Shown piece after piece: positions 1-8,453 of a stretch of DNA of 64,000 nucleotides. The DNA is from JBFLYH01 sp964630235 (GTDB lineage: Bacteria > Oederibacteriota > JAAXVQ01 > JAUVAV01). How positions within the stretch are numbered: the stretch's first letter is position 1; every line of letters begins with the position of its first letter. The position numbers and the translations under genes were made by a program. The notes under the pieces were generated by a model. The model had not been told where the DNA came from and did no database searches. It was given only the letters and a program-made list of their open reading frames with translations. The stretch is from contig CAZVUO010000001.1 of assembly GCA_964630235.1 (NCBI GenBank), positions 372,001-436,000 on the forward strand. Direction: 5' to 3'.

Positions 1-30
1 CCTGTCGTCCCTGGCCGCTTTGGCCGGATA

Positions 31-62
31 AAAAAAACCGGAGGGAGCGGGGCTCCCTCCGG
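31..62 (-). terminator. Rho-independent terminator of the 16-aa peptide gene
   Basis: Read on the minus strand, a perfect 11-bp GC-rich stem (52-62 with 38-48, loop 49-51) is followed at once by a run of seven or eight U (37-30). It lies 45 nt past the stop codon of the lysine-rich peptide gene, so it closes that transcript and possibly the whole TCA-cycle cluster. No other gene end is visible between it and the window edge; bases 1-30 carry nothing I can assign. Confidence 0.9.
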
Positions 63-106
63 CGCATCTTCAAAATATTATCCATGCACACGAATGCGAA
101 TCACAC

Positions 107-157
107 TTACTTCTTTTTCTTCTTCGTGGCTTTTTTCTTCGCTTTCTTCACCGCCAT
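107..157 (-). CDS. 16-residue lysine-rich basic peptide
   Basis: The translation is MAVKKAKKKATKKKKK, with 10 lysines in 16 residues. An ideal Shine-Dalgarno AGGAGGTGAC (161-170) sits 7 nt before the ATG and a strong terminator follows, so this has the full structure of a translated gene despite its length. The composition resembles the Lys/Ala tails of histone-H1-like nucleoid proteins, which suggests nucleic-acid or polyanion binding, but I recognise no named family. It is 96 nt downstream of the cyclophilin gene. An AT-rich TATAAA at 196-201 could be a -10 box of its own, but no good -35 is visible. Function is unknown; the gene call rests on SD, start and terminator. Confidence 0.7.
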   Translation of the reverse strand: MAVKKAKKKATKKKKK

Positions 158-253
158 GCTGTCACCTCCTTTGCCGACGTGCATGTGTTGATTTATTTAT
201 AACACATTCGCCCGCGAAAGGAGAAATATTTTTCGCCTACAGCAAATATTTTT

Positions 254-793
254 TTATCGCACGGTCACCTTGAGCATCTTGTCGCCGACGCGGATCGCCT
301 GCACCACGTCCATGCCCGAGACCACCTGGCCGAACACGGTGTACTGCCCGTCCAGGTTGGGCTGGCGCGAGAGGCAGATGTAAAACTGACTGCCCGCGGA
401 ATTCGGATCGAGCGCGCGCGCCATGGCGACCGTGCCGGTCAAGTGCGAGCGGCTGTTGAACTCCGCGGGAATGGTATAGCCGGGCCCGCCCGTGCCGTCG
501 CCGCTGGGGTCGCCTCCCTGGATCACGAAGTTCGGCACCACGCGGTGGAAGGTCAGGCCGTCGTAAAAGCCCTTGCGCGCCAGTTTGATAAAATTGTCCA
601 CGGTCTTGGGCGCGTCTTCCGGATAGAACTTGAAAACGATCTCTCCCTTGCTGGTCTGCAGAACGGCCTCGGTGACGGGTGTGTTGTCGGTCATGGTTTC
701 GGTGGTCGCTTCCTTTCCGGTGGTTTGGGGTACGCTGGCGCAGCCGCTTGCGATCAGCAGCGCCGCACTGCCGAGCACGATCCAGTGACGCAT
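254..793 (-). CDS. cyclophilin-type peptidyl-prolyl isomerase, lipoprotein
   Basis: A 179-aa protein of the cyclophilin family (peptide-bond cis/trans isomerase, EC 5.2.1.8). The N-terminus is a signal peptide with a lipobox-like ASGC ending at Cys18, so the enzyme is probably membrane-anchored in the periplasm. A Thr-rich linker leads into the catalytic fold from about residue 42; FHRV (82-85, with the catalytic Arg), the IQGGDPSGDGTGG loop and GSQFYI are all present, so it should be active. The start at 793 is chosen because AAGGAGGAAG lies 10 nt upstream; a TTG 30 nt earlier has no ribosome site and would spoil the signal peptide. It is 26 nt behind aconitase and may be co-transcribed with it. 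Confidence 0.92.
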   Translation of the reverse strand: MRHWIVLGSAALLIASGCASVPQTTGKEATTETMTDNTPVTEAVLQTSKGEIVFKFYPEDAPKTVDNFIKLARKGFYDGLTFHRVVPNFVIQGGDPSGDGTGGPGYTIPAEFNSRSHLTGTVAMARALDPNSAGSQFYICLSRQPNLDGQYTVFGQVVSGMDVVQAIRVGDKMLKVTVR

Positions 794-819
794 GGTTTTC
801 CTTCCTCCTTGTGATAAAT

Positions 820-2775
820 TCAACGCCGCCGTTTTAAATAGTTGAGCGTGCCGCCGGCGAGCACCTGGTCGCGCTGCCGGGGCGAAAGATCACACTTCAT
901 CTCCCACTCCGCGCCGGTGGTGAGGTTCTTCACGCGCACGCTCCCGCCGGCCGCGAGGTCGGCCTTGAGCGCCGGGAACGAGAGCGTGTGTCCCGCGTCG
1001 GCCTTGGCGTAGTCCGCGGGATCGCGGAAGGTGAGCGGCACGATGCCGAAATTGATGAGATTGGCCAGGTGGATGCGCGCGAACGACTTGACCAGCACCG
1101 CGCGCACGCCGAGGAAGCGCGGGGCCAGGGCCGCGTGCTCCCGCGAAGAGCCCTGCCCGTAGTTTTCGCCGCCCACCACGTATCCGCCGGACTGCTCCTG
1201 GGCGCGGCGGCTGAACTCCGGATCCAGTCGCGAAAAGGCGTGCTGCGCCAGGGCCGGGATATTCGAACGCAAGGGCAGAAGCTTGGCGCCCGCGGGCATG
1301 ATGTCATCCGTGGTCACGTGGTCTCCGAACTTGGCCAGCACCTGGCCCTGGTCCCGCTCCGCCAGCGCCGGGAACTGAGGCAGGGGTTTGATGTTCGGGC
1401 CGCGTACGATCTCCGCGGCCTGGCCGGAGGCCGCGGGCTTGAGCAGCAGGCTGTCGGAGGCATCGGAGCGCGCCGGCAGCCGGAAGGACTTGCCGGCCTG
1501 AAAACGGCGCGGATCCGTCACTTCGCCCTTGATCGCGGCCGCGGCCGCGGTCTCGGCCGAAACCAGGTACACCTGGGCGTCCGGCGTGCCGGAGCGGCCT
1601 TTGAAATTGCGGTTGAAGGTGCGCAGGGACACCGCGCCCGAAGCCGGCGCCTGGCCCATGCCGATGCAGGCGCCGCACGCGGGCTCCATGACCCGCGCGC
1701 CGGCCGCGATCAGGGCCGCCAGCGCGCCGTTGGCCGCCAAGGCGTTCAACACCTGCTGGGAACCGGGCGCGATCACCAGCGACACGCCGGGGTGCACCTT
1801 GCGGCCGGCCAACAGGGCGGCCACGGTCACGAGGTCTGCCAGCGAGGAGTTGGTGCAGGAGCCGATGACCACCTGCTGGGGTTTGAGCCCGGCCAGCGCG
1901 CGGACCGGCACCACCGCGTCCGGCGAATGGGGTTTCGCGGCCAGGGGCTCCAGGCGCGACAGGTCCATGGCCAGCGCGCCGCCGGAATACACCGCCCCGG
2001 GGTCCGCGGCCAGCGGCCGGTAATCCCGGGCCCGGCCCTGGTAGGCCAGGAACGCGCGGGTCTTGGCGTCCGCGGGAAACAGGCTGGTCGTGGCGCCGGT
2101 CTCGGCGCCCATGTTCGTGATCGTGGCCCGTTCAGGCACGCTCAGGCTGGCCGCGCCCGGGCCCGAGTACTCAAGAATCTTCCCCACCCCGCCCTTGACC
2201 GTGAGGCGCCGTAGCACTTCCAGGATCACGTCCTTGGCTGAAACGCGCGGGGCCAGGCGGCCGGAGAGCTTCACGTTGAGAATCTGGGGGTGGGTGAGGT
2301 AAAAAGGCGCGCCGGCCATGGCCGCGGCCACGTCCAGGCCGCCCGCGCCGATGGCCAGGGATCCCAGGCCTCCGGCCGTGGGCGTATGGGAATCCGACCC
2401 GAGCAGGGTGGCCCAGGGCTTGCCGAAACGCTCCAGGTGCACTTGGTGGCAGATGCCGTTCCCTGGCCGGGAAAAATAGGCGCCGAACGTGGCGGCCGCG
2501 CTCTGCAGGTACGCGTGGTCGTCGGCGTTCTCGAACCCGGCCTGCAGGGTGTTGTGATCCACGTAGGAAACCGCGAGGCGGGCTTTCACCCGGGGCAGGC
2601 CGAGGGCCTCGAACTGCAGCCAGGCCAGCGTCCCGGTCGCGTCCTGGGTCAGGGTCTGGTCAATGCGCAGCGCGATCTCCTGGCCGGGCTCGCTCGCCGG
2701 GTCCATGCCGTGCGCGATCAGGATTTTTTCCGCCGCGGTCCGCGGCGTGCGGGAACGGAAAGGACGTCGCGCCAT
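820..2775 (-). CDS. acn: aconitate hydratase (Aquifex-type, monomeric)
   Basis: A 651-aa aconitase that interconverts citrate and isocitrate using a [4Fe-4S] cluster. The three cluster cysteines are visible: Cys307 in VIGSCTNSS and Cys367/Cys370 in EPACGACIGMG. The swivel domain with GENYGQGSSREHAAL is at about residues 530-545. At about 650 residues it belongs to the short bacterial group ('Aquifex type'), not the ~890-aa AcnA/IRP form. The start has GGCAGGAG just upstream, and the gene begins 2 nt after the fumarase beta stop, so the two are coupled. It is the downstream enzyme of the TCA cluster and the expected partner of the adjacent citrate synthase and isocitrate dehydrogenase. Confidence 0.95.
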   Translation of the reverse strand: MARRPFRSRTPRTAAEKILIAHGMDPASEPGQEIALRIDQTLTQDATGTLAWLQFEALGLPRVKARLAVSYVDHNTLQAGFENADDHAYLQSAAATFGAYFSRPGNGICHQVHLERFGKPWATLLGSDSHTPTAGGLGSLAIGAGGLDVAAAMAGAPFYLTHPQILNVKLSGRLAPRVSAKDVILEVLRRLTVKGGVGKILEYSGPGAASLSVPERATITNMGAETGATTSLFPADAKTRAFLAYQGRARDYRPLAADPGAVYSGGALAMDLSRLEPLAAKPHSPDAVVPVRALAGLKPQQVVIGSCTNSSLADLVTVAALLAGRKVHPGVSLVIAPGSQQVLNALAANGALAALIAAGARVMEPACGACIGMGQAPASGAVSLRTFNRNFKGRSGTPDAQVYLVSAETAAAAAIKGEVTDPRRFQAGKSFRLPARSDASDSLLLKPAASGQAAEIVRGPNIKPLPQFPALAERDQGQVLAKFGDHVTTDDIMPAGAKLLPLRSNIPALAQHAFSRLDPEFSRRAQEQSGGYVVGGENYGQGSSREHAALAPRFLGVRAVLVKSFARIHLANLINFGIVPLTFRDPADYAKADAGHTLSFPALKADLAAGGSVRVKNLTTGAEWEMKCDLSPRQRDQVLAGGTLNYLKRRR

Positions 2776-2777
2776 CG

Positions 2778-3332
2778 CTACTCCTGCCGGTAGGCGTGCG
2801 GCCCCTGCTCGAACAGGTTGCCGCCCTTGAGGTCAATGGCCACGACCGCCGGAAAATTGTCCACCTTGAGGCTGTACACGGCCTCGGGCCCCAATTCTTC
2901 GTAAGCCACGACCAGGGAGCCGAGCACTTTGGACCCGTAGTACGCGCCCGCGCCGCCGGCCGCGGCCAGGTAAATCGCGCCGCGGCGCTGGAACTCGGCC
3001 GCCATGCCGGGCGAAAGCGGGCCCTTCCCCATGACCGCCTTCACGCCGGCCGAAAGCAGGGCGGGCAGGTAGGGCTCCATGCGCTGGCTGGTGGTGGGGC
3101 CGGCGGCCCCGATCTGTTCGCCCGGCGCCGCGGGCGTGGGTCCCACGAAATAGATCAACTGGTCCTTGAGGTCCACCGGCGGCTTCTTGTACTCCAGCAG
3201 GAGTTCGTAGATCCGTTTCAGCGCGGCATCGCGCGCCGTGATCAGGGAACCGCTCAAGTTGATCCACTGGCCCACCGCGAACTCCTCCATGGCCTTGTGA
3301 TCGAGAGGCAGCTGCATCCATTTGCCGCTCAT
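2778..3332 (-). CDS. fumarate hydratase class I, beta (C-terminal) subunit
   Basis: A 184-aa beta subunit of the oxygen-sensitive iron-sulfur fumarase, which hydrates fumarate to malate together with the alpha subunit. Family features include the GAAGPTTSQRMEPYLPALL segment and the MGKGPLSPGM loop, with a C-terminal Asp/Gly-rich end. The ATG at 3332 overlaps the alpha-subunit stop as ATGA and has GGAGGTGA 4 nt upstream; a longer in-frame start would run far into the alpha gene. Tartrate dehydratase beta (TtdB) is a relative, but the TCA neighbours favour fumarase. Confidence 0.93.
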   Translation of the reverse strand: MSGKWMQLPLDHKAMEEFAVGQWINLSGSLITARDAALKRIYELLLEYKKPPVDLKDQLIYFVGPTPAAPGEQIGAAGPTTSQRMEPYLPALLSAGVKAVMGKGPLSPGMAAEFQRRGAIYLAAAGGAGAYYGSKVLGSLVVAYEELGPEAVYSLKVDNFPAVVAIDLKGGNLFEQGPHAYRQE

Positions 3333-4171
3333 AGCGTCACCTCCGCCACCCGGTGGCTGTGGCACTCAAGGTTCACGGCCACGGGCAGGGACGCGATGTG
3401 GCAGGGCGCGGTCTCGATGGCCACGGCCAGGGCCGTGGTGGTGCCGCCCCAGCCCTGGGGACCGATGCCCAGGCGGTTGATGGCGGCGAGCAGTTTGGCT
3501 TCCCACTCCGCGGTTTTAGGATCGGCCGCGGGTGCGCCCACGGGCCGCAGCAGCGCCTGCTTGGCCAGGAGCGGCGCGGTGTCCGAACTGCCGCCCACGC
3601 CCACGCCCACGATCAGGGGCGGGCAGGCCATGGCGCCATGCTGGCGGACATGGTTGAGGACAAAGTCCGACACGCCCTCGATCCCGGCCGAAGGCAGCAG
3701 CATGGCCAGGGCGCTCATGTTCTCGCTGCCGCCGCCCTTGGCCATGACGCGCAGTTTCAGGCCCTTGCCCGGCACCAGGTCGTAATGGATGATCGCGGGC
3801 GTGTTGTCTCCGGTATTGACGCGTTCCAGCGGGTGCGCCACCACGGAATGCCGCAGGCGCAGGTCCTGGGATCCCTGGCGCACGCCGGCCTGCAGCGCCT
3901 CGCTCAGGGACCCGCCCGCAATGTGGACGTCCTGCCCGACTTCCGCGAAGATCAGGGTCCGCCCCGTGTCCTGGCAGAGAGGCTGCACGCCGGCCGAGGC
4001 CATTTTCGCGTTGTCCACCAGCAGCTCCAGGGCCTCGCGGCCCAAGGGCGAAGCTTCCTGCTCCAAAGCGGACTGGATCCGCTGGCGCAGATCCGGCCGC
4101 ATCTGGAAGTGCAGTTCTTTCAAAGCCGCGATCACCGCGTCCCTGACGATTTCGGTCGTTATCTCCCGCAT
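3329..4171 (-). CDS. fumarate hydratase class I, alpha (N-terminal) subunit
   Basis: A 280-aa alpha subunit carrying the [4Fe-4S] active site. The cysteines expected to bind the cluster are seen in QPLCQDTGRT, GAMACPPLIVGVG and, at the C-terminus, LECHSHR; the GVGVGGSSDTA loop is conserved. I start it at 4171 (MREITTE), where CGGAGGCAGA precedes the ATG; an upstream in-frame codon would overlap the malate dehydrogenase end. Malate dehydrogenase ends at 4188, so the genes are 16 nt apart. Class I fumarases are typical of anaerobes and microaerophiles because the cluster is destroyed by oxygen. Confidence 0.94.
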   Translation of the reverse strand: MREITTEIVRDAVIAALKELHFQMRPDLRQRIQSALEQEASPLGREALELLVDNAKMASAGVQPLCQDTGRTLIFAEVGQDVHIAGGSLSEALQAGVRQGSQDLRLRHSVVAHPLERVNTGDNTPAIIHYDLVPGKGLKLRVMAKGGGSENMSALAMLLPSAGIEGVSDFVLNHVRQHGAMACPPLIVGVGVGGSSDTAPLLAKQALLRPVGAPAADPKTAEWEAKLLAAINRLGIGPQGWGGTTTALAVAIETAPCHIASLPVAVNLECHSHRVAEVTL

Positions 4172-4187
4172 GCGCGTCTGCCTCCGT

Positions 4188-5135
4188 TCACGGATGCTGC
4201 AAGCGCCACGTGTCAACCTGGCGCATCAATTCGCGCACCGCGTCGGCGGAGCGCCGCAGGCTGACCTGGTCCTCGGGAGCGAGCGCCAGCTCCGGGATCC
4301 GCACCACGCCGCCGCGCCCCAGGATCACGGGCACGCCCACCACGACCTCCCGCAGTCCGTATTCCCCTTCCAGCCAGGCGGCGCAAGGCAGCAGCGCCTG
4401 CTCGTCGCGCAAGATCGCGGCCACCATGCGGACCGCGGCCGCGGCCGGCGCGTAGAAAGCGCTGCCGGTTTTTAGCAGCTGGACGATCTCGGCGCCGCCG
4501 TTGCGGGTCCGCGCGACGATGCGCGCGAGCTCGTCGGCCGAAAGCCAGTCCGCGGCCGGAGAGCCGCCCACGCGGGTCAACGGCACGCACGGCACCATCT
4601 CGTCGCCGTGGCCGCCCAGCACCATGGCCTCCACGTTTGCCTGCGAAACGCCGAGCGCCTGGGCCAGGAAGAACCGGTAGCGGGCCGTGTCCAGGATCCC
4701 GGCCATGCCCACCACCCGCCGCGCCGGAAAGCCGGACGTTTTCCAGGCGGCGTAGGTCATGGCGTCGAGCGGATTGGTCACCACCACCAGCACGGCCTCG
4801 GGCGAGGCGGACGCGGCGTGGCCGACCACGGTGCTCACGATCTCGCAGTTGATCTTGAGCAGGTCGTCGCGGCTCATGCCCGGTTTGCGCGGCGAGCCGG
4901 AGGTCACGACGATCACGTCGGACCCGATGGTCTCCTCGTACTTGGCCGTGCCCTGGCAGGTTCCGCCATAGCCCAGCACGGTTCCAGCCTGCGACAGGTC
5001 CAGGGCCTTGCCGCGGGCCAGGTCCTCGAGTACGTCCACCAGCACCACGTCCCCCAATTGCTGGGAGAGGACCTGCTGGGCCACGCTGGCGCCCACGTTG
5101 CCGGCGCCGATCACCGTGATCTTGGGACGAGCCAT
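4188..5135 (-). CDS. mdh: malate dehydrogenase (LDH-like type)
   Basis: A 315-aa NAD-dependent malate dehydrogenase (malate to oxaloacetate) of the LDH/MDH superfamily. The Rossmann motif VIGAGNVGASVA opens the protein, TSGSPRKPGMSRDDLL is the substrate-arginine loop with the MDH-type Arg-Lys-Pro, and GGHGDEMVP holds the catalytic His. The ATG at 5135 has GAGGTG 6-8 nt upstream; a longer frame exists but has no ribosome site. It is separated from the isocitrate dehydrogenase gene by 234 nt containing a dispersed repeat, so it may have a promoter of its own, though none is convincing. Confidence 0.95.
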   Translation of the reverse strand: MARPKITVIGAGNVGASVAQQVLSQQLGDVVLVDVLEDLARGKALDLSQAGTVLGYGGTCQGTAKYEETIGSDVIVVTSGSPRKPGMSRDDLLKINCEIVSTVVGHAASASPEAVLVVVTNPLDAMTYAAWKTSGFPARRVVGMAGILDTARYRFFLAQALGVSQANVEAMVLGGHGDEMVPCVPLTRVGGSPAADWLSADELARIVARTRNGGAEIVQLLKTGSAFYAPAAAAVRMVAAILRDEQALLPCAAWLEGEYGLREVVVGVPVILGRGGVVRIPELALAPEDQVSLRRSADAVRELMRQVDTWRLQHP

Positions 5136-5234
5136 GGGAACACCTCGGGAGGAATTGGACGGGGTTATCTTAACATACTTTAATGAAAAAACCATTCTCG
5201 AACGCCAGGGTTACCCTGCTTGGGTGTTTTCCGC

Positions 5235-5325
5235 TTCATTCTTATCCGTCACCCCGGTATGTCTTTAACCGGGGTCCAGAGATCTAAAGTCCCTGGATGC
5301 CGGCTGACCCCATGCCGGCATGACG
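5235..5325. repeat. dispersed double-hairpin repeat, copy 1
   Basis: A 91-nt element made of two consecutive hairpins: CACCCCGG...CCGGGGT and TGCCGGC...GCCGGCA, bounded by CCGTCA and TGACGG. A clear second copy with the same order lies at 28490-28579. This CACCCCGG...GGGGTCCAG...CTGGAT design is a palindromic intergenic repeat type known in many bacterial genomes. It fills most of the 234-nt gap between icd and mdh. Confidence 0.75.
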
Positions 5326-5369
5326 GCAGAGCGAAGAGAACCGGACAGGCGGAATTCGCCGGGATAATT

Positions 5370-6617
5370 TCAGTCGGACAGGCGGGAAACGATCTCGGCC
5401 GCGAAGGCGCTGCACTTGACCTCGCGGCTTTTGGGCAGCTGCCGGGCGAGGTCGTACGTGACCACGCCGGAGAGGATCGTGCGCTCCAGACCCTGCTGGA
5501 CGGCGCGCGCCGCCTCGTTCCAGCCCAGGTGCTCGAGCAGCATCACGCCCGACAGGATCAGTGACCCGGGGTTGACCTTGTCCAGGCCCGCGTACTTGGG
5601 CGCCGTGCCGTGCGTGGCCTCGAACACGGCCAGGCCGTCGCCGAGGTTCGCGCCCGGCGCCATGCCCAGGCCGCCCACCTGCGCGGCGCAGGCGTCGGAA
5701 AGATAATCGCCGTTCAAGTTGGGAGTGGCCAGCACCGAATACTCTTCGGGCCGCAGCAGCACCTGCTGGAACATGGAGTCCGCGATCCGGTCCTTGACGA
5801 GCACGCGGCCCGCGGGAACCTTGCCGCCGTGCGCCTCGCCAAGTTCCTTCTCGGTCACCGTGCGCTCGCGGAATTCCTCGGCCGCCAGCTCGTAGCCCCA
5901 ATCGCGGAACGCGCCCTCGGTGTATTTCATGATGTTGCCCTTGTGCACCAGGGTGACCGACGGCCGGCCCTGCTCCAGCGCGTAGCGGATCGCGGCCCGG
6001 ACCAGGCGCCGGGTGTTGGCGCGGGTCATGGGCTTCAAACCCAGGCCCGCGTCCGGCGCCACGGGCTGCTTGAGCTCGCGGGTCACGAACTCCGCGAGCT
6101 TTTTCGCCTCGGGGCTGTTGCTGGGCCACTCGAGGCCCGCGTACACGTCCTCGGTGTTCTCGCGGAAGATCACCACGTCGAGTTTTTCGGGATTTTTAAC
6201 GGGCGCCGGCGTGCCCGCGTAGTAGCGCACGGGCCGCACGCAGGCGTACAGGTCGAGCAGCTGGCGCAGGCTGACATTAAGCGAACGGAATCCGCCGCCG
6301 ACCGGCGTGGTCAGAGGGCCCTTGATGGCCACCCGGACCGCGCGGATGGCTTCCAGCGTTTCCTCGGGCAGGGCCGAATGGCCGGCGGCCACGGCTTTCT
6401 CGCCGCACAGGAGCTCCAGCCAGTGGATCCGGCGCCGGCCGGCATAGGCGAGCTCCACGGCCGCATCCAGCACCTGCCGGCTGGCGCGCCAGATGTCCGG
6501 GCCGATGCCGTCGCCCTCGATAAAGGCGACGACGGGACGGTCCGGCACCTGCAGACTGCCGTTCTGCCAGCCGATGAGCTCGCCACCCTGGGGCGCGGGA
6601 TAGGTCAGCTTAGGCAC
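5370..6617 (-). CDS. icd: isocitrate dehydrogenase, NADP-dependent
   Basis: A 415-aa enzyme that oxidatively decarboxylates isocitrate to 2-oxoglutarate. The length and architecture match E. coli Icd (416 aa). Substrate residues are in SLRQLLDLYACVRP and FRENTEDVYAG; the cofactor loop HGTAPKYAG carries the Lys-Tyr pair of NADP-specific enzymes, where NAD enzymes have Asp-Ile. The start is taken as the GTG at 6617 (VPKLTYPAP), overlapping the upstream stop by 9 nt; the ribosome site there is weak, so the exact start is uncertain. It follows the putative citrate synthase directly. Confidence 0.94.
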   Translation of the reverse strand: MPKLTYPAPQGGELIGWQNGSLQVPDRPVVAFIEGDGIGPDIWRASRQVLDAAVELAYAGRRRIHWLELLCGEKAVAAGHSALPEETLEAIRAVRVAIKGPLTTPVGGGFRSLNVSLRQLLDLYACVRPVRYYAGTPAPVKNPEKLDVVIFRENTEDVYAGLEWPSNSPEAKKLAEFVTRELKQPVAPDAGLGLKPMTRANTRRLVRAAIRYALEQGRPSVTLVHKGNIMKYTEGAFRDWGYELAAEEFRERTVTEKELGEAHGGKVPAGRVLVKDRIADSMFQQVLLRPEEYSVLATPNLNGDYLSDACAAQVGGLGMAPGANLGDGLAVFEATHGTAPKYAGLDKVNPGSLILSGVMLLEHLGWNEAARAVQQGLERTILSGVVTYDLARQLPKSREVKCSAFAAEIVSRLSD

Positions 6618-6622
6618 AGGCG

Positions 6623-8014
6623 CTACCGCTGCTCGGTCTGGGAGTAGCCCACCCACTTGGAGAAGTGGATGCGGGCCTGGTCCCACATTTCCTCGTCGGA
6701 GATACCCGTGATCCGGCCGTTTTTGTATTCCAGGTCAACCCAATCCTTGATGGCGACCACGCCCGGATCGTTCTTCTGCACCTTGTGGCTCTCGGGGATC
6801 TTGAGCCGGGCGTTCAGCCAGTAGGCGATCCCGGCCGCGCCGGATTTGTCCGTGATGCCGATATCCACCGGCCGCTTCAGGACTTTTTCCGTGTCGAAGA
6901 TGTTGTAGATCTCCTGGTCCTTCATCAGGCCGTCCGCGTGGATCCCGGCCCGGGTCACGTTGAAATTCTTGCCGACCAGGGGCTGGTTGTGCGGGATCAC
7001 GTATTTGATCTCTTTCTCGAAGTACTCCGCCACCTCGGTGATCACCGACGTGTCCACGCCCGGCGCCTCGCCCCGCAGGCCGATGTACTCGATGATCAGG
7101 GCCTCGATGGCCGTGTTGCCGGTCCGCTCCCCGATGCCGAGCAGCGTGCCGTTCGCGGCCGAACAGCCGTAGAGCCACGCCGCCACCGAGTTGGTCAGGG
7201 CGTGGTAGAAGTCGTTGTGCCCGTGCCATTCCATCAGTTCCGAGGGCACGCCGGCGTACTCCTTGAGTCCGTAGATGATGCCGTTCACATTGCGCGGCAG
7301 CATCACGCCCGGGATGCTCACCCCGTACCCGAGGGTGTCGCAGGCGCGGATCTTGACCGGCACCTTGGCTTCGCGCGAAAGCTTCATGAGTTCCTGGGCG
7401 AAGGGGATGACGAACCCGTAAAAGTCGGCGCGGGTGATGTCCTCGAAGTGGCAGCGCGGGATCACGCCAAGCTCCAGCGCGGCGCGCACGATCTCCAGGT
7501 AGCTGTCCAGGGCCTGGCGCCGGTTCATTTTGAGCTTGTTGAAGATATGGTAATCCGACGCCGAGGTCAGAATGCCGGTCTCTTTGAGGCCCAGTTCCTT
7601 GACGAGCTTGAGGTCCTCTTTCTTGGCGCGGATCCACCCCGTGATCTCGGGAAATTCGTACCCGCGCTCCTGGCAGCGCCGCACCGCCTCCTTGTCCTTG
7701 TCCGTGTACAGGAAGAACTCGGACTGGCGGATCAGTCCCCGCGGTCCGGAGAGTTTGTGCATCAGATCGAACAAGTGCACGATCTGGTCCGGCGTGAAAG
7801 GCGGCAGGGCCTGCTGGCCGTCCCGGAAGGTCGTGTCCGTGATCCAAATATCCTCGGCCGGCATGAGCGGCGAGACGCGGTGGTTGAAGCAGATGAGCGG
7901 CGGCCGTTCGTAGGTATAAATGTCGCGGTACAGGTTGGGTTCCTGCACGTCCTGCAGGTGGTAAAGGACTTCTTCACGCTTCAAGGTGTGATGATGGTCA
8001 TCGTATTTGATCAT
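6623..8014 (-). CDS. putative Re-citrate synthase (DRE-TIM metallolyase)
   Basis: A 463-aa member of the homocitrate synthase/isopropylmalate synthase superfamily. The metal and catalytic motifs are intact: TDTTFRDGQQA near residue 60, the HxH motif WHGHNDF near 255 and GIGERTGNTAIEAL just after. The C-terminal LeuA regulatory domain of isopropylmalate synthases is absent. It stands first in a cluster with isocitrate dehydrogenase, malate dehydrogenase, fumarase and aconitase, and no classical Si-citrate synthase is nearby. Re-citrate synthases of Clostridium kluyveri and relatives belong to this superfamily, so acetyl-CoA + oxaloacetate to citrate is the most economical role; homocitrate synthase is the alternative. 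The start has AAGGAGG 7 nt upstream. Confidence 0.75.
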   Translation of the reverse strand: MIKYDDHHHTLKREEVLYHLQDVQEPNLYRDIYTYERPPLICFNHRVSPLMPAEDIWITDTTFRDGQQALPPFTPDQIVHLFDLMHKLSGPRGLIRQSEFFLYTDKDKEAVRRCQERGYEFPEITGWIRAKKEDLKLVKELGLKETGILTSASDYHIFNKLKMNRRQALDSYLEIVRAALELGVIPRCHFEDITRADFYGFVIPFAQELMKLSREAKVPVKIRACDTLGYGVSIPGVMLPRNVNGIIYGLKEYAGVPSELMEWHGHNDFYHALTNSVAAWLYGCSAANGTLLGIGERTGNTAIEALIIEYIGLRGEAPGVDTSVITEVAEYFEKEIKYVIPHNQPLVGKNFNVTRAGIHADGLMKDQEIYNIFDTEKVLKRPVDIGITDKSGAAGIAYWLNARLKIPESHKVQKNDPGVVAIKDWVDLEYKNGRITGISDEEMWDQARIHFSKWVGYSQTEQR

Positions 8015-8066
8015 GGCAACTGCCTCCTTCCCCCATGCCCATGCGGCTAGGGGCCGCGGGTGCTTA

Positions 8067-8095
8067 AATATACGCAAGGGTCCTGGGAAAGTCAA
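8067..8095 (-). promoter_or_regulatory. sigma-70 promoter of the TCA-cycle cluster
   Basis: Minus strand: -35 TTGACT (8095-8090), a 17-nt spacer and -10 TATATT (8072-8067). The predicted start at about 8060 leaves a leader of some 45 nt before the citrate synthase ATG. Both boxes are one mismatch from consensus, so constitutive strong transcription is likely. I see no operator-like palindrome. Confidence 0.8.
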
Positions 8096-8206
8096 TCGCG
8101 GAAAACCGGGCAGGAAGGAAATCCGGGGGAAGCGCGCAGGCAGTCAACAACCTGCCAGGCTGCCGTCGGGCGCTCCCTATAGACCTATATATATGAAGGC
8201 GGGCGG

Positions 8207-8380
8207 TTATCCGAGGTAAACGAACAGGCGGTAAATCAAGAACGCCGGCCAGACGATGGCCTTGAGAATGCCCAGCACCCCGCCCCAAAAAGAGGGCGCT
8301 TGCTGGATGAAATACACCGCCGCGCCGATCATGGCAATAAAGTACCCACCACCGCAGGCAGAATTGTTGTTCATGGCCAT
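8207..8380 (-). CDS. 57-aa membrane peptide, conserved unknown
   Basis: A 57-aa protein beginning MAMNNNSACGGG, followed by two hydrophobic segments (about 14-28 and 36-56) joined by a QQAPSFWGGVLGILKA loop. AAGGAGT lies 8 nt before the ATG. Similar short proteins with an 'FW.GVLG.LKA.VWPAFL' core are, as I recall, widespread but uncharacterised. It probably sits in the inner membrane. It lies downstream of the Bat-operon tail (8454) in the same direction and could be its last gene or independent. An upstream TATACA occurs but no -35 partner is convincing. Confidence 0.7.
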   Translation of the reverse strand: MAMNNNSACGGGYFIAMIGAAVYFIQQAPSFWGGVLGILKAIVWPAFLIYRLFVYLG

Positions 8381-8453
8381 GGTTGTGACTCCTTGGAAGA
8401 GATACGCTACCTTAACGCTAAATCCCTTTTTTGTATAGCAAGAAGATGAAGGA

